Positions 1 through 7,609 of a stretch of DNA of 64,000 nt are shown one piece after another. The DNA is taken from contig NZ_JAMHJQ010000002.1 of the NCBI RefSeq assembly GCF_023534745.1, positions 1 through 64,000 of the forward strand, written 5' to 3'. Under the pieces are notes generated by a model. That model made no database searches, was not told the DNA's origin, and saw only the letters and a program-made list of their open reading frames with translations. Both the position numbers and the translations under genes were made by a program. Each line of letters starts with the position of its first letter. The first letter of the stretch is position 1. Origin of the DNA: Streptomyces sp. 35G-GA-8 (lineage in GTDB: Bacteria; Actinomycetota; Actinomycetes; Streptomycetales; Streptomycetaceae).

Positions 1-322
1 CGGGCGCGCCGGGCTGCTTGGGCGGGGCCGCGGCGCGCGCGGCGGGGCCGCGCGGAGCGCTCTGGCGCCGCTCACCGCCCCAGCCGCCGCCGGCCTCCCG
101 CTGCTCGGGGTGACCGCCGCGCACCTGCGGCACGCCCTGCGCGGGGGTGGCGTAGGCCGGGCCGCCGTGCTGCTGTTCCGGGTCCGCCTCCTGGCCGTCC
201 GGTCCGCGCCCGCGCCGTCCCTTGCCGGATCCGGCCCGCGCCGGGGCCGGTTCGCCCGCCGCGACCGGGGCCGTGGACCGCGTGCCCTGGGGTGCGGGGC
301 CCTTGCGGCTGTGTCGTCCCAC
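1..322 (-). CDS. N-terminal fragment of a probable DUF3152-family protein (partial, runs off the window)
   Basis: Reading the minus strand from a GTG at 322 gives about 107 open codons to the window edge. The product begins MGRHSRKGPAPQ and continues as a basic, Gly/Pro/Ala-rich, apparently disordered segment. This opening is what I associate with Streptomyces DUF3152 (putative secreted metallopeptidase-like) proteins, whose folded domain lies C-terminal and is not in the window, so the family is an inference. An AGGAG lies about 12 bases before the GTG, and the start falls 8 bases after the stop of the alpha/beta hydrolase on the same strand, so the two are probably cotranscribed. Other open frames here are GC-driven shadows. 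Confidence 0.5.
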   Translation of the reverse strand, partial: MGRHSRKGPAPQGTRSTAPVAAGEPAPARAGSGKGRRGRGPDGQEADPEQQHGGPAYATPAQGVPQVRGGHPEQREAGGGWGGERRQSAPRGPAARAAAPPKQPGAP

Positions 323-330
323 GGCCCGGA

Positions 331-1290
331 TCAGCTCCTGTCGTAGTCATCGATGAGTTCCCGGCAGGCCTGCGCGACCTGCTGCGGGTACTCCATCATG
401 GCAACATGTCCGGCGTCGGGGAGGGTCAACAGCCGGGAACCGCGGAACGCGGCCGACGCTCTGCGGGCCATCCGGTACGAAACGAGCAGGTCCCGCCCAC
501 CGTAGACGAGCAGTGTCGGCGCCAGCACCCGCTCGGCCTGCCGCCACAGCCCATGTTGACCACCCAGGGTGTACGCGTTGACGATACCGCGCGCCGAGTT
601 GGTCATCGCGTCCCAGAAATAGGGCAGTTGCAGCCGCCGCTCCATCTCCTGCACGGCGTGGCGCAGTTCCTCCTCGGTCACCGACGAGGGATCGCCGTAC
701 GTGATGTCCATCGCACCCCGGGTGCGCTGCTCCGGCGTCCAGTGCCGGGTCAGCCGGCCGAACAGCGAGGCGACTCCGGGCAGCGCGAGCAGCGCGGTCG
801 GCAGCGCGGTGCGCTGGACCAGGATCTCCGGCAGCGCCGGCGAGACCAGCGTCAGGGTCCGCACCAGATCGGGTCTGGCCGCCGCGACGCGGGTGGCGAC
901 GGCGCCCCCGAGGGAGTTGCCGAAGAGATGGACGGGGCCGCGCCCCGCCACGTCCAGCAGCCGGATCACCGCGCGGGCCTGGCCGCTGACCGAGTAATCG
1001 CCGTTGTCCGGCGGCGGCGAGTCCCCGAAGCCGGGCAGATCGACGGCCTCGCCGTCGACGGTGTCCGCCAGGAGCGACATGAGCGCCGACCAGTTCTGCG
1101 ACGAGCCGCCGAGCCCGTGCACATACAGCGCGGGCGGCGCGCCGGCCCGGGACGCCGGCCGGCTCCGTACGTTCAGCGTCAGTCCTGGCAGCGTGACGGA
1201 ACGGAGCCGCTCCCCGTCCGCGACCCGTACGGGACTCACCTTCGGCGCCATGGCGGCGGCGACGGCTTCCGGCAGCTCGGTCGACGACAT
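331..1290 (-). CDS. alpha/beta-fold hydrolase
   Basis: A 319-residue serine hydrolase of the alpha/beta fold, probably cytoplasmic because no signal peptide is visible. The oxyanion-hole HG lies at residues 59-60, the nucleophile elbow GNSLGG places Ser126, and the likely Asp and His of the triad are Asp267 (GGRDLL) and His295 (DAGHVA). Length and motif spacing are normal for the family. The ATG at 1290 is divergent from the small acidic gene at 1402 across about 110 bases. It lies upstream of, and is probably cotranscribed with, the partial gene at 1-322. The substrate cannot be read from the sequence; esterase, peroxidase-like and C-C hydrolases all share these motifs. Confidence 0.85.
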   Translation of the reverse strand: MSSTELPEAVAAAMAPKVSPVRVADGERLRSVTLPGLTLNVRSRPASRAGAPPALYVHGLGGSSQNWSALMSLLADTVDGEAVDLPGFGDSPPPDNGDYSVSGQARAVIRLLDVAGRGPVHLFGNSLGGAVATRVAAARPDLVRTLTLVSPALPEILVQRTALPTALLALPGVASLFGRLTRHWTPEQRTRGAMDITYGDPSSVTEEELRHAVQEMERRLQLPYFWDAMTNSARGIVNAYTLGGQHGLWRQAERVLAPTLLVYGGRDLLVSYRMARRASAAFRGSRLLTLPDAGHVAMMEYPQQVAQACRELIDDYDRS

Positions 1291-1401
1291 GCCGCAATGT
1301 TACGAGACGATCACGCCCCCGGCCCGTGTGTTCGGCGTCACAGGCCGCATGGCGTCTCGCACCCCCGGCTTCTAGGCTCTTAGGGAGAGAAAGGGCACGC
1401 C

Positions 1402-1626
1402 ATGGCGGTTGACCCCACGGATCCCGAGACCTTCGAGACGAACGACGAGGAAGCCGAACTGGACGAGGAGGTCCCCGAAGCCGACGCCGCGGAACAGCAC
1501 ACGGACGTACGGCCCGGGGGCGACGAACCCCTGACGCGTACCGACCCGGACAGGGCCGACGAAGCGGACGCGGCCGATCAGGCACGGGCGGTCGGAACCG
1601 ACGAGGACGACGACTACCGTCAGTGA
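1402..1626 (+). CDS. small highly acidic protein of unknown function
   Basis: This gene encodes 74 residues, about a third of them Asp or Glu, with no hydrophobic stretch, no cysteine and no recognisable domain. Such composition suggests an intrinsically disordered cytoplasmic protein. The ATG at 1402 follows an AAAGGG at about the right distance. A further purine-rich GGGAGAG lies slightly upstream. It is divergent from the hydrolase at 331-1290 and precedes the TetR gene by about 150 bases. I do not recognise a function. It is called because the frame is preceded by a ribosome binding site, has typical codon bias (third positions mostly G/C), and occupies an otherwise empty slot. Confidence 0.7.
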   Translation: MAVDPTDPETFETNDEEAELDEEVPEADAAEQHTDVRPGGDEPLTRTDPDRADEADAADQARAVGTDEDDDYRQ

Positions 1627-1782
1627 CCGGGCGCAAGGGGTCCCGCGACCAAGCGCCGGGTGCGCCCGCCGGAGGCTACCGGACCCCAAAAAAACGGGTC
1701 CTCACCACGCACAGCCGGGTTACCCAAAAGTACGATGGCCAGGCGGCGCACAGCGCGCACGGAACGAACTTTGGGAGGCGGC

Positions 1783-2424
1783 GTGACAGCCATAGAGCAG
1801 ACAGAGGCGGCGCGCCCGCGAGGCACGCGCCTGCCGCGTCGCGCCCGACGCAATCAGCTGCTGGGCGCGGCTCAGGAAGTGTTCGTCGCACAGGGCTACC
1901 ACGCGGCCGCGATGGACGACATCGCCGAGCGGGCCGGCGTCAGCAAGCCCGTCCTCTACCAGCACTTCCCCGGCAAGCTGGAGCTGTACCTCGCCCTGCT
2001 CGACCAGCACTGCGAGAGCCTGCTCCAGGCGGTCCGTACGGCGCTCGCGTCCACGACGGACAACAAGCAGCGCGTCGAAGCCACGATGGACGCGTACTTC
2101 GCCTATGTCGAGGACGAGGGCGGCGCCTTCCGGCTGGTCTTCGAGTCCGATCTGACGAACGAGCCCGCGGTGCGCGAGCGCGTGGACCGGGTCGCGCTCC
2201 AGTGCGCGGAGGCCATCTCCGATGTGATCGCCGAGGACACCGGGCTCTCCAAGGAGGAGTCCATGCTGCTGGCCGTGGGGCTCGGCGGCGTCTCCCAGGT
2301 GGTGGCCCGCTACTGGCTCTCCAGCGAGTCCGCGATCCCCCGTGATCAGGCGGTCCAGCTCCTCACCTCGCTGGCCTGGCGCGGAATCGCCGGCTTCCCG
2401 CTGCACGGCAGTGAGCCGCACTGA
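1783..2424 (+). CDS. TetR/AcrR-family transcriptional regulator
   Basis: A 213-residue TetR-type repressor. The helix-turn-helix covers residues about 43-62, with the hallmark stretch MDDIAERAGVSKPVLYQHF. The C-terminal two thirds form the helical ligand-binding and dimerisation domain. The frame is open from 1660, but a GTG at 1783 preceded by GGGAGG at 1773-1778 gives the usual family length and is preferred. An inverted repeat GGACCC-N9-GGGTCC at 1681-1701 lies upstream and could be an operator, although this is only inference. The downstream DUF3107 gene lies about 120 bases away on the same strand. The effector ligand is unknown. Confidence 0.88.
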   Translation: MTAIEQTEAARPRGTRLPRRARRNQLLGAAQEVFVAQGYHAAAMDDIAERAGVSKPVLYQHFPGKLELYLALLDQHCESLLQAVRTALASTTDNKQRVEATMDAYFAYVEDEGGAFRLVFESDLTNEPAVRERVDRVALQCAEAISDVIAEDTGLSKEESMLLAVGLGGVSQVVARYWLSSESAIPRDQAVQLLTSLAWRGIAGFPLHGSEPH

Positions 2425-2544
2425 ACGGCGGGTGTTCGCTGCGGGCGTTCCCCGCGGCGCCTTCCGGATGGTCACTCCGGGCTAATGTGTGCTGCGTACC
2501 GCGCGGCTGACCGCGCAACGCAGACCGTTCGGAGGGACATAGCC

Positions 2545-2772
2545 GTGGAGGTCAAGATCGGCGTGCAGCACACGCCCCGCGAGATCGTTCTGGAGAGCGG
2601 GCAGACCGCCCAGGAGGTCGAGCGCGCCGTCGCCGACGCGCTGGCCGGCAAGGCGCAGTTGCTCAGTCTCACGGACGACAAGGGGCGCAAGGTGCTCGTA
2701 CCGGCCGAGCGGATCGCGTACGTGGAGATCGGTGAGCCGGCCACCCGACGCGTCGGGTTCGGCGCTCTGTAG
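2545..2772 (+). CDS. DUF3107 family protein
   Basis: A 75-residue cytoplasmic protein beginning MEVKIGVQHTPREI, which I recognise as the small actinobacterial DUF3107 family of unknown function. It is probably a compact alpha/beta fold: a beta-strand start, a helix rich in Ala/Glu in the middle (TAQEVERAVADAL) and a final strand pair. The longer frame from 2485 is rejected because GGAGGG at 2531-2536 sits correctly for the GTG at 2545. It follows the TetR gene and is closed by a strong hairpin at 2810-2846, so it is probably the last gene of its transcript. Confidence 0.85.
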   Translation: MEVKIGVQHTPREIVLESGQTAQEVERAVADALAGKAQLLSLTDDKGRKVLVPAERIAYVEIGEPATRRVGFGAL

Positions 2773-2802
2773 TCACTGTCGTCACGAGTCACTGTCGTCA
2801 CG
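2771..2802. repeat. 16-bp perfect tandem duplication at the DUF3107 stop codon
   Basis: AGTCACTGTCGTCACG occurs twice head to tail at 2771-2786 and 2787-2802. The first copy begins inside the TAG stop codon. It lies just before the terminator hairpin and looks like a recent slippage duplication in non-coding DNA. Confidence 0.9.
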
Positions 2803-2809
2803 GACATCC

Positions 2810-2846
2810 GGGAATGGCCCGGCGGGACATCCGCCGGGCCATTCCC
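2810..2846 (+). terminator. intrinsic-type hairpin after the DUF3107 gene
   Basis: A perfect 16-bp stem (2810-2825 with 2831-2846) closes a 5-base loop. It starts about 38 bases after the DUF3107 stop. There is no long U tract, as is usual for terminators in high-GC actinomycetes. Confidence 0.8.
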
Positions 2847-3007
2847 CTGTCCATTCCTCTGTCCGTTACCCGCGAGTTCCGCTGTGCGCGTAGCCGCCCT
2901 CTCCCGGGGGGTCCGTCGGGGTTGCGTCCCGTGCGCTCCGGGTAGTGACGTGCTGGGCCCAAAAGCCCTGACCACATGTCACTTTCGGCGTCGTGAGGTG
3001 ATCAGCA

Positions 3008-3280
3008 GTGATCTGGGAAGTTCTCGGATCGGTCCTGCTCGGACTCGGTCTTTCGTGGGCCGCCGCGAGCCGGCTGTCCCACCGGCTGCCGGCTCACCGG
3101 ACGGTGTTCACGGCCGGGCCCGTCGGCGCGCTCTTCGGCGCCTATGTGACGCACATGGCGCTCGGCGCCGGTCATATCCCCGCGACGCTCATCGGCGCCC
3201 TGCTGGTGGGGGCGGTGCTGCTGTCGCTGTTGCTCCGCCCCACGCATCGGGCGCTGCGGCGCGCCCCGATCTCCTCCTGA
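3008..3280 (+). CDS. small integral membrane protein
   Basis: This gene encodes 90 residues with three hydrophobic segments: about residues 2-20 (an N-terminal anchor), 36-55 and 60-78. A basic, Arg-rich tail follows. No catalytic or ligand motif is visible. The GTG at 3008 is preceded by GAGGTGA at good spacing. It converges on the ferritin-like gene, and the 76 bases between them contain degenerate repeats of CCCGACCGTTC-like units (about 3284-3332) and an inverted repeat at 3347-3366 that overlaps the other gene's stop. Function unknown; it is supported by the ribosome binding site and a coherent membrane topology. Confidence 0.72.
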   Translation: MIWEVLGSVLLGLGLSWAAASRLSHRLPAHRTVFTAGPVGALFGAYVTHMALGAGHIPATLIGALLVGAVLLSLLLRPTHRALRRAPISS

Positions 3281-3356
3281 ACCCGTTCCCGACCGGTTCC
3301 CGACCGTTCTCGACCGGTCCCGGACCGTTCCCGTCCCATCCCGGAGGGCCGCCTGC

Positions 3357-4103
3357 TCAGGCGGCCAGTCCGAGAGCGGCCATCCGCTTGGTGTGCGCCT
3401 CGGTGATCCGGGAGAACATCCGGCCGACCTCCGCGAGATCGAATCCGTCCGCCACCCCGCCCACGAGCATCGTGGAGAGCGCGTCGCGCTCGGCCACCAC
3501 CCGCTGCGCCTGGGAAAGCGCCTCGCCCATCAGCCGCCGCGCCCAGAGCGCCAGGCGCCCGCCGACCCGCGGCTCCGCCTCGATCGCGGCGCGGACCTTC
3601 TCCACGGCGAAGTTGCCGTGTCCCGTGTCGTCCAGCACGGCGAGCACCAGCGCGCGGGTGTCGGTGTCCAGCCGCGCGGCCACCTCACGGTAGAAGTCGC
3701 TGGCGATCGAGTCGCCCACGTACGCCTTGACCAGGCCCTCCAGCCAGTCCGACGGCGCGGTCAGCCGGTGGAAGTCGTCGAGCGCCTTCGCGAAGGGCTC
3801 CATCGCGCCGGTCGGCTCGGCGTCGATCGCCCGCAGCCGGTCGTTCAACCGCTCGAAGTGGTGGAACTCGGCGGCGGCCATCTTCGCCAGGGCGGCCTTG
3901 TCGGCGAGGGTCGGCGCGAGCTTGGCGTCCTCGGCCAGCCGCTCGAAGGCCGCCAGCTCCCCGTAGGCGAGCGCTCCCAGCAGATCCACGACGGCGGCGC
4001 GGTACTGCGGCTCGGCGGAGGCCGTGTCCCAGTCCTGGGCGGCGATCCCGGTGGGTTCCTCGGCTGCGGATGCGGGCGTGGTGGCGTTGTCGGGCGTCTC
4101 CAT
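3357..4103 (-). CDS. ferritin-like fold protein
   Basis: A 248-residue, almost entirely helical protein with ferritin-like metal motifs: GELAAFERL in one helix and an ExxH-type EFHHFERL in the next, followed by two further acidic helices (DSIASDFYREV and DDTGHGNFAVEK). Actinobacterial homologues are annotated as ferritin-like or MiaE-like proteins; whether this one binds a di-iron centre, and its substrate, are inferred only. The ATG at 4103 is preferred because homologues start near METPDN, but a GTG at 4154 in the same frame (starting MSDQGLTRREE) is also possible and neither has a strong Shine-Dalgarno. It is divergent from the RNA helicase gene. Confidence 0.75.
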   Translation of the reverse strand: METPDNATTPASAAEEPTGIAAQDWDTASAEPQYRAAVVDLLGALAYGELAAFERLAEDAKLAPTLADKAALAKMAAAEFHHFERLNDRLRAIDAEPTGAMEPFAKALDDFHRLTAPSDWLEGLVKAYVGDSIASDFYREVAARLDTDTRALVLAVLDDTGHGNFAVEKVRAAIEAEPRVGGRLALWARRLMGEALSQAQRVVAERDALSTMLVGGVADGFDLAEVGRMFSRITEAHTKRMAALGLAA

Positions 4104-4526
4104 GGACCGCACAATAGCCCGCTCTTCGCGCCGCGTAAGGCCCTGGTCAGACACTGTGGCCACACCGTTCCGACGAATTCGCCCAACACACATGCGCGAT
4201 TCCGGGGTACAGTGGTAATGGCGCCTGCCGAATATTCGGCGGGCGATCGCAGTGTTAGACAGTGTTTGAACGAGGGTCGTCCCTCGTACAGGCCCCATGA
4301 GGATGCCCGGTCGGTGGCCCGATCGGCTCCGACCCGACCGCCCTCCACGCGGATCGTACGCACAGCAGCGTACGGCCGCAGATGAGGGGCCCCCTCAGCG
4401 GTTCGAGCGCTCGAGCGACGGCAGTGGTCCCGCGCCATCCGGCCAATCCACGGCCGGCCGAGTATCCAGGTGCGGTACGACCCCCAGCGTTCGCCTCGCG
4501 CCGCGTCTCACAGAAGAGGCAGCACC
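4104..4526. promoter_or_regulatory. divergent promoter region and structured leader of the RNA helicase gene
   Basis: This 423-base gap has no convincing gene. It holds a run of inverted repeats: an imperfect palindrome centred on CCGAATATTCGG (4222-4245), a hairpin ACGAGGG-TCGT-CCCTCGT (4270-4287), a hairpin CGTACGC-N6-GCGTACG (4355-4374), TGAGGGG/CCCCTCA (4383-4397) and the perfect palindrome TCGAGCGCTCGA (4403-4414). Together they suggest a long folded 5' leader for the downstream DEAD-box helicase. Exact promoters cannot be assigned by eye; one plausible start zone lies near the AT-richer stretch 4250-4270. Confidence 0.55.
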
Positions 4527-6596
4527 CTGACTACGACTTTCCGAGACCTCGGAATCCTCCCCGAGACAGCCGAAGCGCTAGAAGCCGTCGGCATCCTGTC
4601 TCCGTTCCCCATCCAAGAGATGACGCTCCCCGTCGCGCTCTCCGGCAAGGACGTCATCGGACAGGCCAAGACCGGCACGGGCAAGACGCTCGGCTTCGGT
4701 CTGCCGCTCCTGGAGCGCGTCACCGTCCCCGCGGACGTCGAGACCGGCCGGGCCGGACCCGAGAAGCTCACGAACGCCCCGCAGGCGCTCGTCGTCGTCC
4801 CCACCCGCGAGCTGTGCACGCAGGTCACCAATGACCTGCTGACGGCCGGCAAGGTGCGTAACGTCCGAGTCCTGGCGATCTACGGCGGCCGTGCCTACGA
4901 GCCGCAGGTCGAGGCCCTCAAGAAGGGCGTCGATGTGATTGTCGGCACCCCGGGCCGGCTGCTCGACCTGGCGGGCCAGAAGAAGCTCGATCTCTCCCAT
5001 GTGCGCGCGCTCGTCCTGGACGAGGCCGACGAGATGCTCGACCTGGGCTTCCTGCCCGACGTCGAGAAGATCATCCAGCTGCTGCCGCCCAAGCGGCAGA
5101 CGATGCTGTTCTCCGCGACGATGCCGGGCGCGGTCATCGGTCTCGCCCGCCGTTACATGTCGCAGCCCACCCACATCAGCGCCACCTCGCCGGACGACGA
5201 GGGCGCGACCGTCGCCAACACGACGCAGCGCGTCTACCGCGCCCACTCCATGGACAAGCCGGAGATGGTCGCCCGCATCCTCCAGTCCGAGGGCCGCGGC
5301 CTGGCGATGATCTTCTGCCGTACGAAGCGTACGGCCGCGGACATCGCCGACCAGCTCGCCCAGCGCGGCTTCGCCTCCGGCGCGGTCCACGGCGACCTGG
5401 GCCAGGGCGCCCGCGAGCAGGCGCTGCGCGCCTTCCGCAACGGCAAGGTCGATGTGCTCGTCTGCACCGATGTCGCCGCGCGCGGTATCGACGTCGAGGG
5501 CGTGACCCATGTGATCAACTACCAGTCGCCCGAGGAGGAGAAGACCTACCTCCACCGCATCGGCCGCACGGGCCGGGCGGGCGCGTCGGGTACCGCCGTC
5601 ACGCTGGTCGACTGGGACGACATCCCGCGCTGGCAGCTGATCAACAAGGCGCTGGACCTCGGCTTCCCGGACCCGCCGGAGACGTACTCCACGTCCCCGC
5701 ACCTGTTCGAGGAGCTGAACATCCCCGCCGGGACCAAGGGCGTCCTGCCGCGCGCGGAGCGTACGCGCGCCGGTCTGTCGGCGGAGCGGGTCGAGGACCT
5801 CGGCGAGACGGGCGGTCGCGGCCGTAAGTCCGCCGCCCCCGCCGCGGCGGTACGGGAAGAGCGCCCGGCCCGTACGCGCACTCCGCGCCAGCGCCGCCGC
5901 ACCCGTGGCGGGACCCCGCTGGGGGCGGCCGGTACGGCGGCCGAGCCGCAGTCCCCGAGCGCGGAGCCGCGGTTCCAGACCGCGGTGCCGCAATTCCAGA
6001 CCGCCGAGCCGCAGTTCCAGACCGCCGTGCCGATGGACGTGCCCGAGCGCGTGGAGCGGGCCACCGAGCCGCGTACCCCGCGCCGTCGCCGCCGTACCCG
6101 CGGCGGACCCGGCGCCGTGACCGGGACGCCGGCCGTGGAGACCGCGGAGATCTCGGCCACCGTCACGGCCCCGGACGCCGTGGCGGAGCCGGTTGTCTCC
6201 GACCCGGAGGCGGAGCCCGTGGCCAAGCCGCGCCGCCGTCGCACCCGGGCCGCGAAGCCCGCGGCCGACGCGGCCACGACGGTCGAGACGGCCGCGGTCA
6301 CCGAGCCGGTCGACGCCCCCGAGGCGCCGGTCGCCGAGACCAAGCCGCGCCGCCGTACCCGCGTCGCCAAGTCCGTGGCCGAGGCCGCGGAGTCGGCGGT
6401 GGTGCAGTCGGCGGACGCCAAGGGCGAGGCCCCCGTCGCGGAGACCAAGCCGCGTCGCGGCACCCGCGTCGCCAAGCCGGCCGCCGAGGCCGTCGAGGCC
6501 GCCGCGACCGCGGAGGCACCCGAAGCGGACGCGGAGGCCACGCCCAAGCCGCGCCGCCGCCGTACGCGCACGACAGCGGCGAAGACCGAGAGCTGA
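4527..6596 (+). CDS. DEAD-box ATP-dependent RNA helicase
   Basis: A cytoplasmic ATP-dependent RNA unwindase of about 689 residues. All core motifs are present: Q motif (FPIQ, Gln30), Walker A AKTGTGKT (47-54), PTREL, GTPGR, the DEAD box (165-168), SAT, the motif V stretch TDVAARGIDV and motif VI HRIGRTGRAG (343-352). The last third is a low-complexity tail with at least six copies of an Arg-rich K/TPRRRRTR-like unit separated by Ala/Glu/Val linkers, plus three FQTA(V/E)PQ units, probably for RNA binding. The frame is open from 4470, but AGAAGAGG at 4512-4519 points to a CTG start at 4527, giving LTTTFRDLG. Such helicases usually act in mRNA decay, ribosome assembly and cold adaptation. Confidence 0.93.
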   Translation: MTTTFRDLGILPETAEALEAVGILSPFPIQEMTLPVALSGKDVIGQAKTGTGKTLGFGLPLLERVTVPADVETGRAGPEKLTNAPQALVVVPTRELCTQVTNDLLTAGKVRNVRVLAIYGGRAYEPQVEALKKGVDVIVGTPGRLLDLAGQKKLDLSHVRALVLDEADEMLDLGFLPDVEKIIQLLPPKRQTMLFSATMPGAVIGLARRYMSQPTHISATSPDDEGATVANTTQRVYRAHSMDKPEMVARILQSEGRGLAMIFCRTKRTAADIADQLAQRGFASGAVHGDLGQGAREQALRAFRNGKVDVLVCTDVAARGIDVEGVTHVINYQSPEEEKTYLHRIGRTGRAGASGTAVTLVDWDDIPRWQLINKALDLGFPDPPETYSTSPHLFEELNIPAGTKGVLPRAERTRAGLSAERVEDLGETGGRGRKSAAPAAAVREERPARTRTPRQRRRTRGGTPLGAAGTAAEPQSPSAEPRFQTAVPQFQTAEPQFQTAVPMDVPERVERATEPRTPRRRRRTRGGPGAVTGTPAVETAEISATVTAPDAVAEPVVSDPEAEPVAKPRRRRTRAAKPAADAATTVETAAVTEPVDAPEAPVAETKPRRRTRVAKSVAEAAESAVVQSADAKGEAPVAETKPRRGTRVAKPAAEAVEAAATAEAPEADAEATPKPRRRRTRTTAAKTES

Positions 6597-6617
6597 CGTA
6601 CGCGCGCACCACAGCCG

Positions 6618-6656
6618 GATGGCCCGACGCCCCCAGACGGGGGGTGCCGGGCCATC
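6618..6656 (+). terminator. hairpin terminator after the RNA helicase gene
   Basis: GATGGCCCG (6618-6626) pairs with CGGGCCATC (6648-6656), and the inner C-run and G-run extend the stem. It begins about 20 bases after the helicase stop codon. Confidence 0.75.
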
Positions 6657-6719
6657 GGCGTTCCCGGACCTCCCCCACCCCCAAAGGCATCGCAGGGCCT
6701 CAGGCCCTAACCTCTTCGC

Positions 6720-7562
6720 ATGAGTCGGCCGCCCACGTTCGTCCCGCCCTCCTGTGCCCGCGCCCGTACGCTCGCGACCCGTCGCGGCCCCTTCGCCACG
6801 CTCGACGCGCGGCCGGCCGGGGAGCCGCGCGGCACCGCGCTGATGCTCCCCGGGTTCACCGGCAGCAAGGAGGACTTCATCGCGCTGCTGGAGCCCCTTA
6901 CGGCGGCCGGCTACCGGGTCGTCTGTGTGGACGGCCGCGGCCAGTACGAGACCGAGGGCCCGGACACCGAGGACGGCTACGCGCAGAGCGAGCTGGCCGC
7001 CGACGTACTGGCGCAGACGGAGGCGGTCGGTTCGCCCGTACATCTGCTCGGGCACTCGCTCGGCGGGCTGATCGCCCGTGCCGCCGTGCTGCTCGACCCC
7101 GGCCCGTTCGTGACGCTGACGCTGCTGTCCTCCGGGCCCGCGCGGGTGTCCCCGGTCCAGCGGGAGCGCGCCGAGCTGCTGAGCGGGGCGCTCAGGGCCA
7201 TGACGATGCAGCAGGTCTGGGAGATCATGCGGTCGATGGATCCCCCCGAGGAGACCGCGATCGACGGGGAGGATCTGCGCAGGCGCTGGCTCCTCACCCG
7301 GCCGGCCCAGCTGATCGCCACCGGCCGCCAGCTGACCGAGGAGCCGGACCGGGTCGACGAGCTGGCCGCCGTACAGCCGCTGCCCAAGCATGTGATGTCG
7401 GGCGAACGGGACGACACCTGGCCGGTGCCGCAGCTGGACGAGATGGCGCGGCGGCTCGGCGCCCGCCGGACGGTCATCGAGGGAGCCCAGCACTCGCCCA
7501 ACACCGACCGGCCGCGGGAGACCGCCGCGGCGCTCAGGGACTTCTGGGACACCCGCGGCTGA
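6720..7562 (+). CDS. alpha/beta-fold hydrolase
   Basis: A 280-residue serine hydrolase without a signal peptide. The oxyanion region is LPGFTGSKEDF (43-53), the nucleophile elbow GHSLGG gives Ser113, the acid is probably Asp231 or Asp232 (GERDD) and the base His258 (GAQHSPN). These are all in canonical order. It follows the helicase terminator and converges with the NYN-domain gene at 7610. A purine-rich ribosome binding site is not obvious before the ATG at 6720, and a short leader or leaderless mRNA is possible. It differs clearly from the other hydrolase at 331-1290, so the two are not a recent duplication. Substrate unknown. Confidence 0.85.
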   Translation: MSRPPTFVPPSCARARTLATRRGPFATLDARPAGEPRGTALMLPGFTGSKEDFIALLEPLTAAGYRVVCVDGRGQYETEGPDTEDGYAQSELAADVLAQTEAVGSPVHLLGHSLGGLIARAAVLLDPGPFVTLTLLSSGPARVSPVQRERAELLSGALRAMTMQQVWEIMRSMDPPEETAIDGEDLRRRWLLTRPAQLIATGRQLTEEPDRVDELAAVQPLPKHVMSGERDDTWPVPQLDEMARRLGARRTVIEGAQHSPNTDRPRETAAALRDFWDTRG

Positions 7563-7609
7563 CCGCCGTCACGGGACGGCCGGTCGCCGGCCGGGTCGGT
7601 GCCGGGCCG

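Noticed and set aside
1-346. Plus-strand frame 110-346 as a gene
   Set aside because: It is antisense to the minus-strand frame with a ribosome binding site and recognisable start, and lacks its own.
4578-7493. 971-codon minus-strand open frame across the helicase and hydrolase genes
   Set aside because: It is antisense to a canonical DEAD-box helicase and a hydrolase; the frame is open only because high-GC third positions rarely create stops. The product is repetitive and has no domain.
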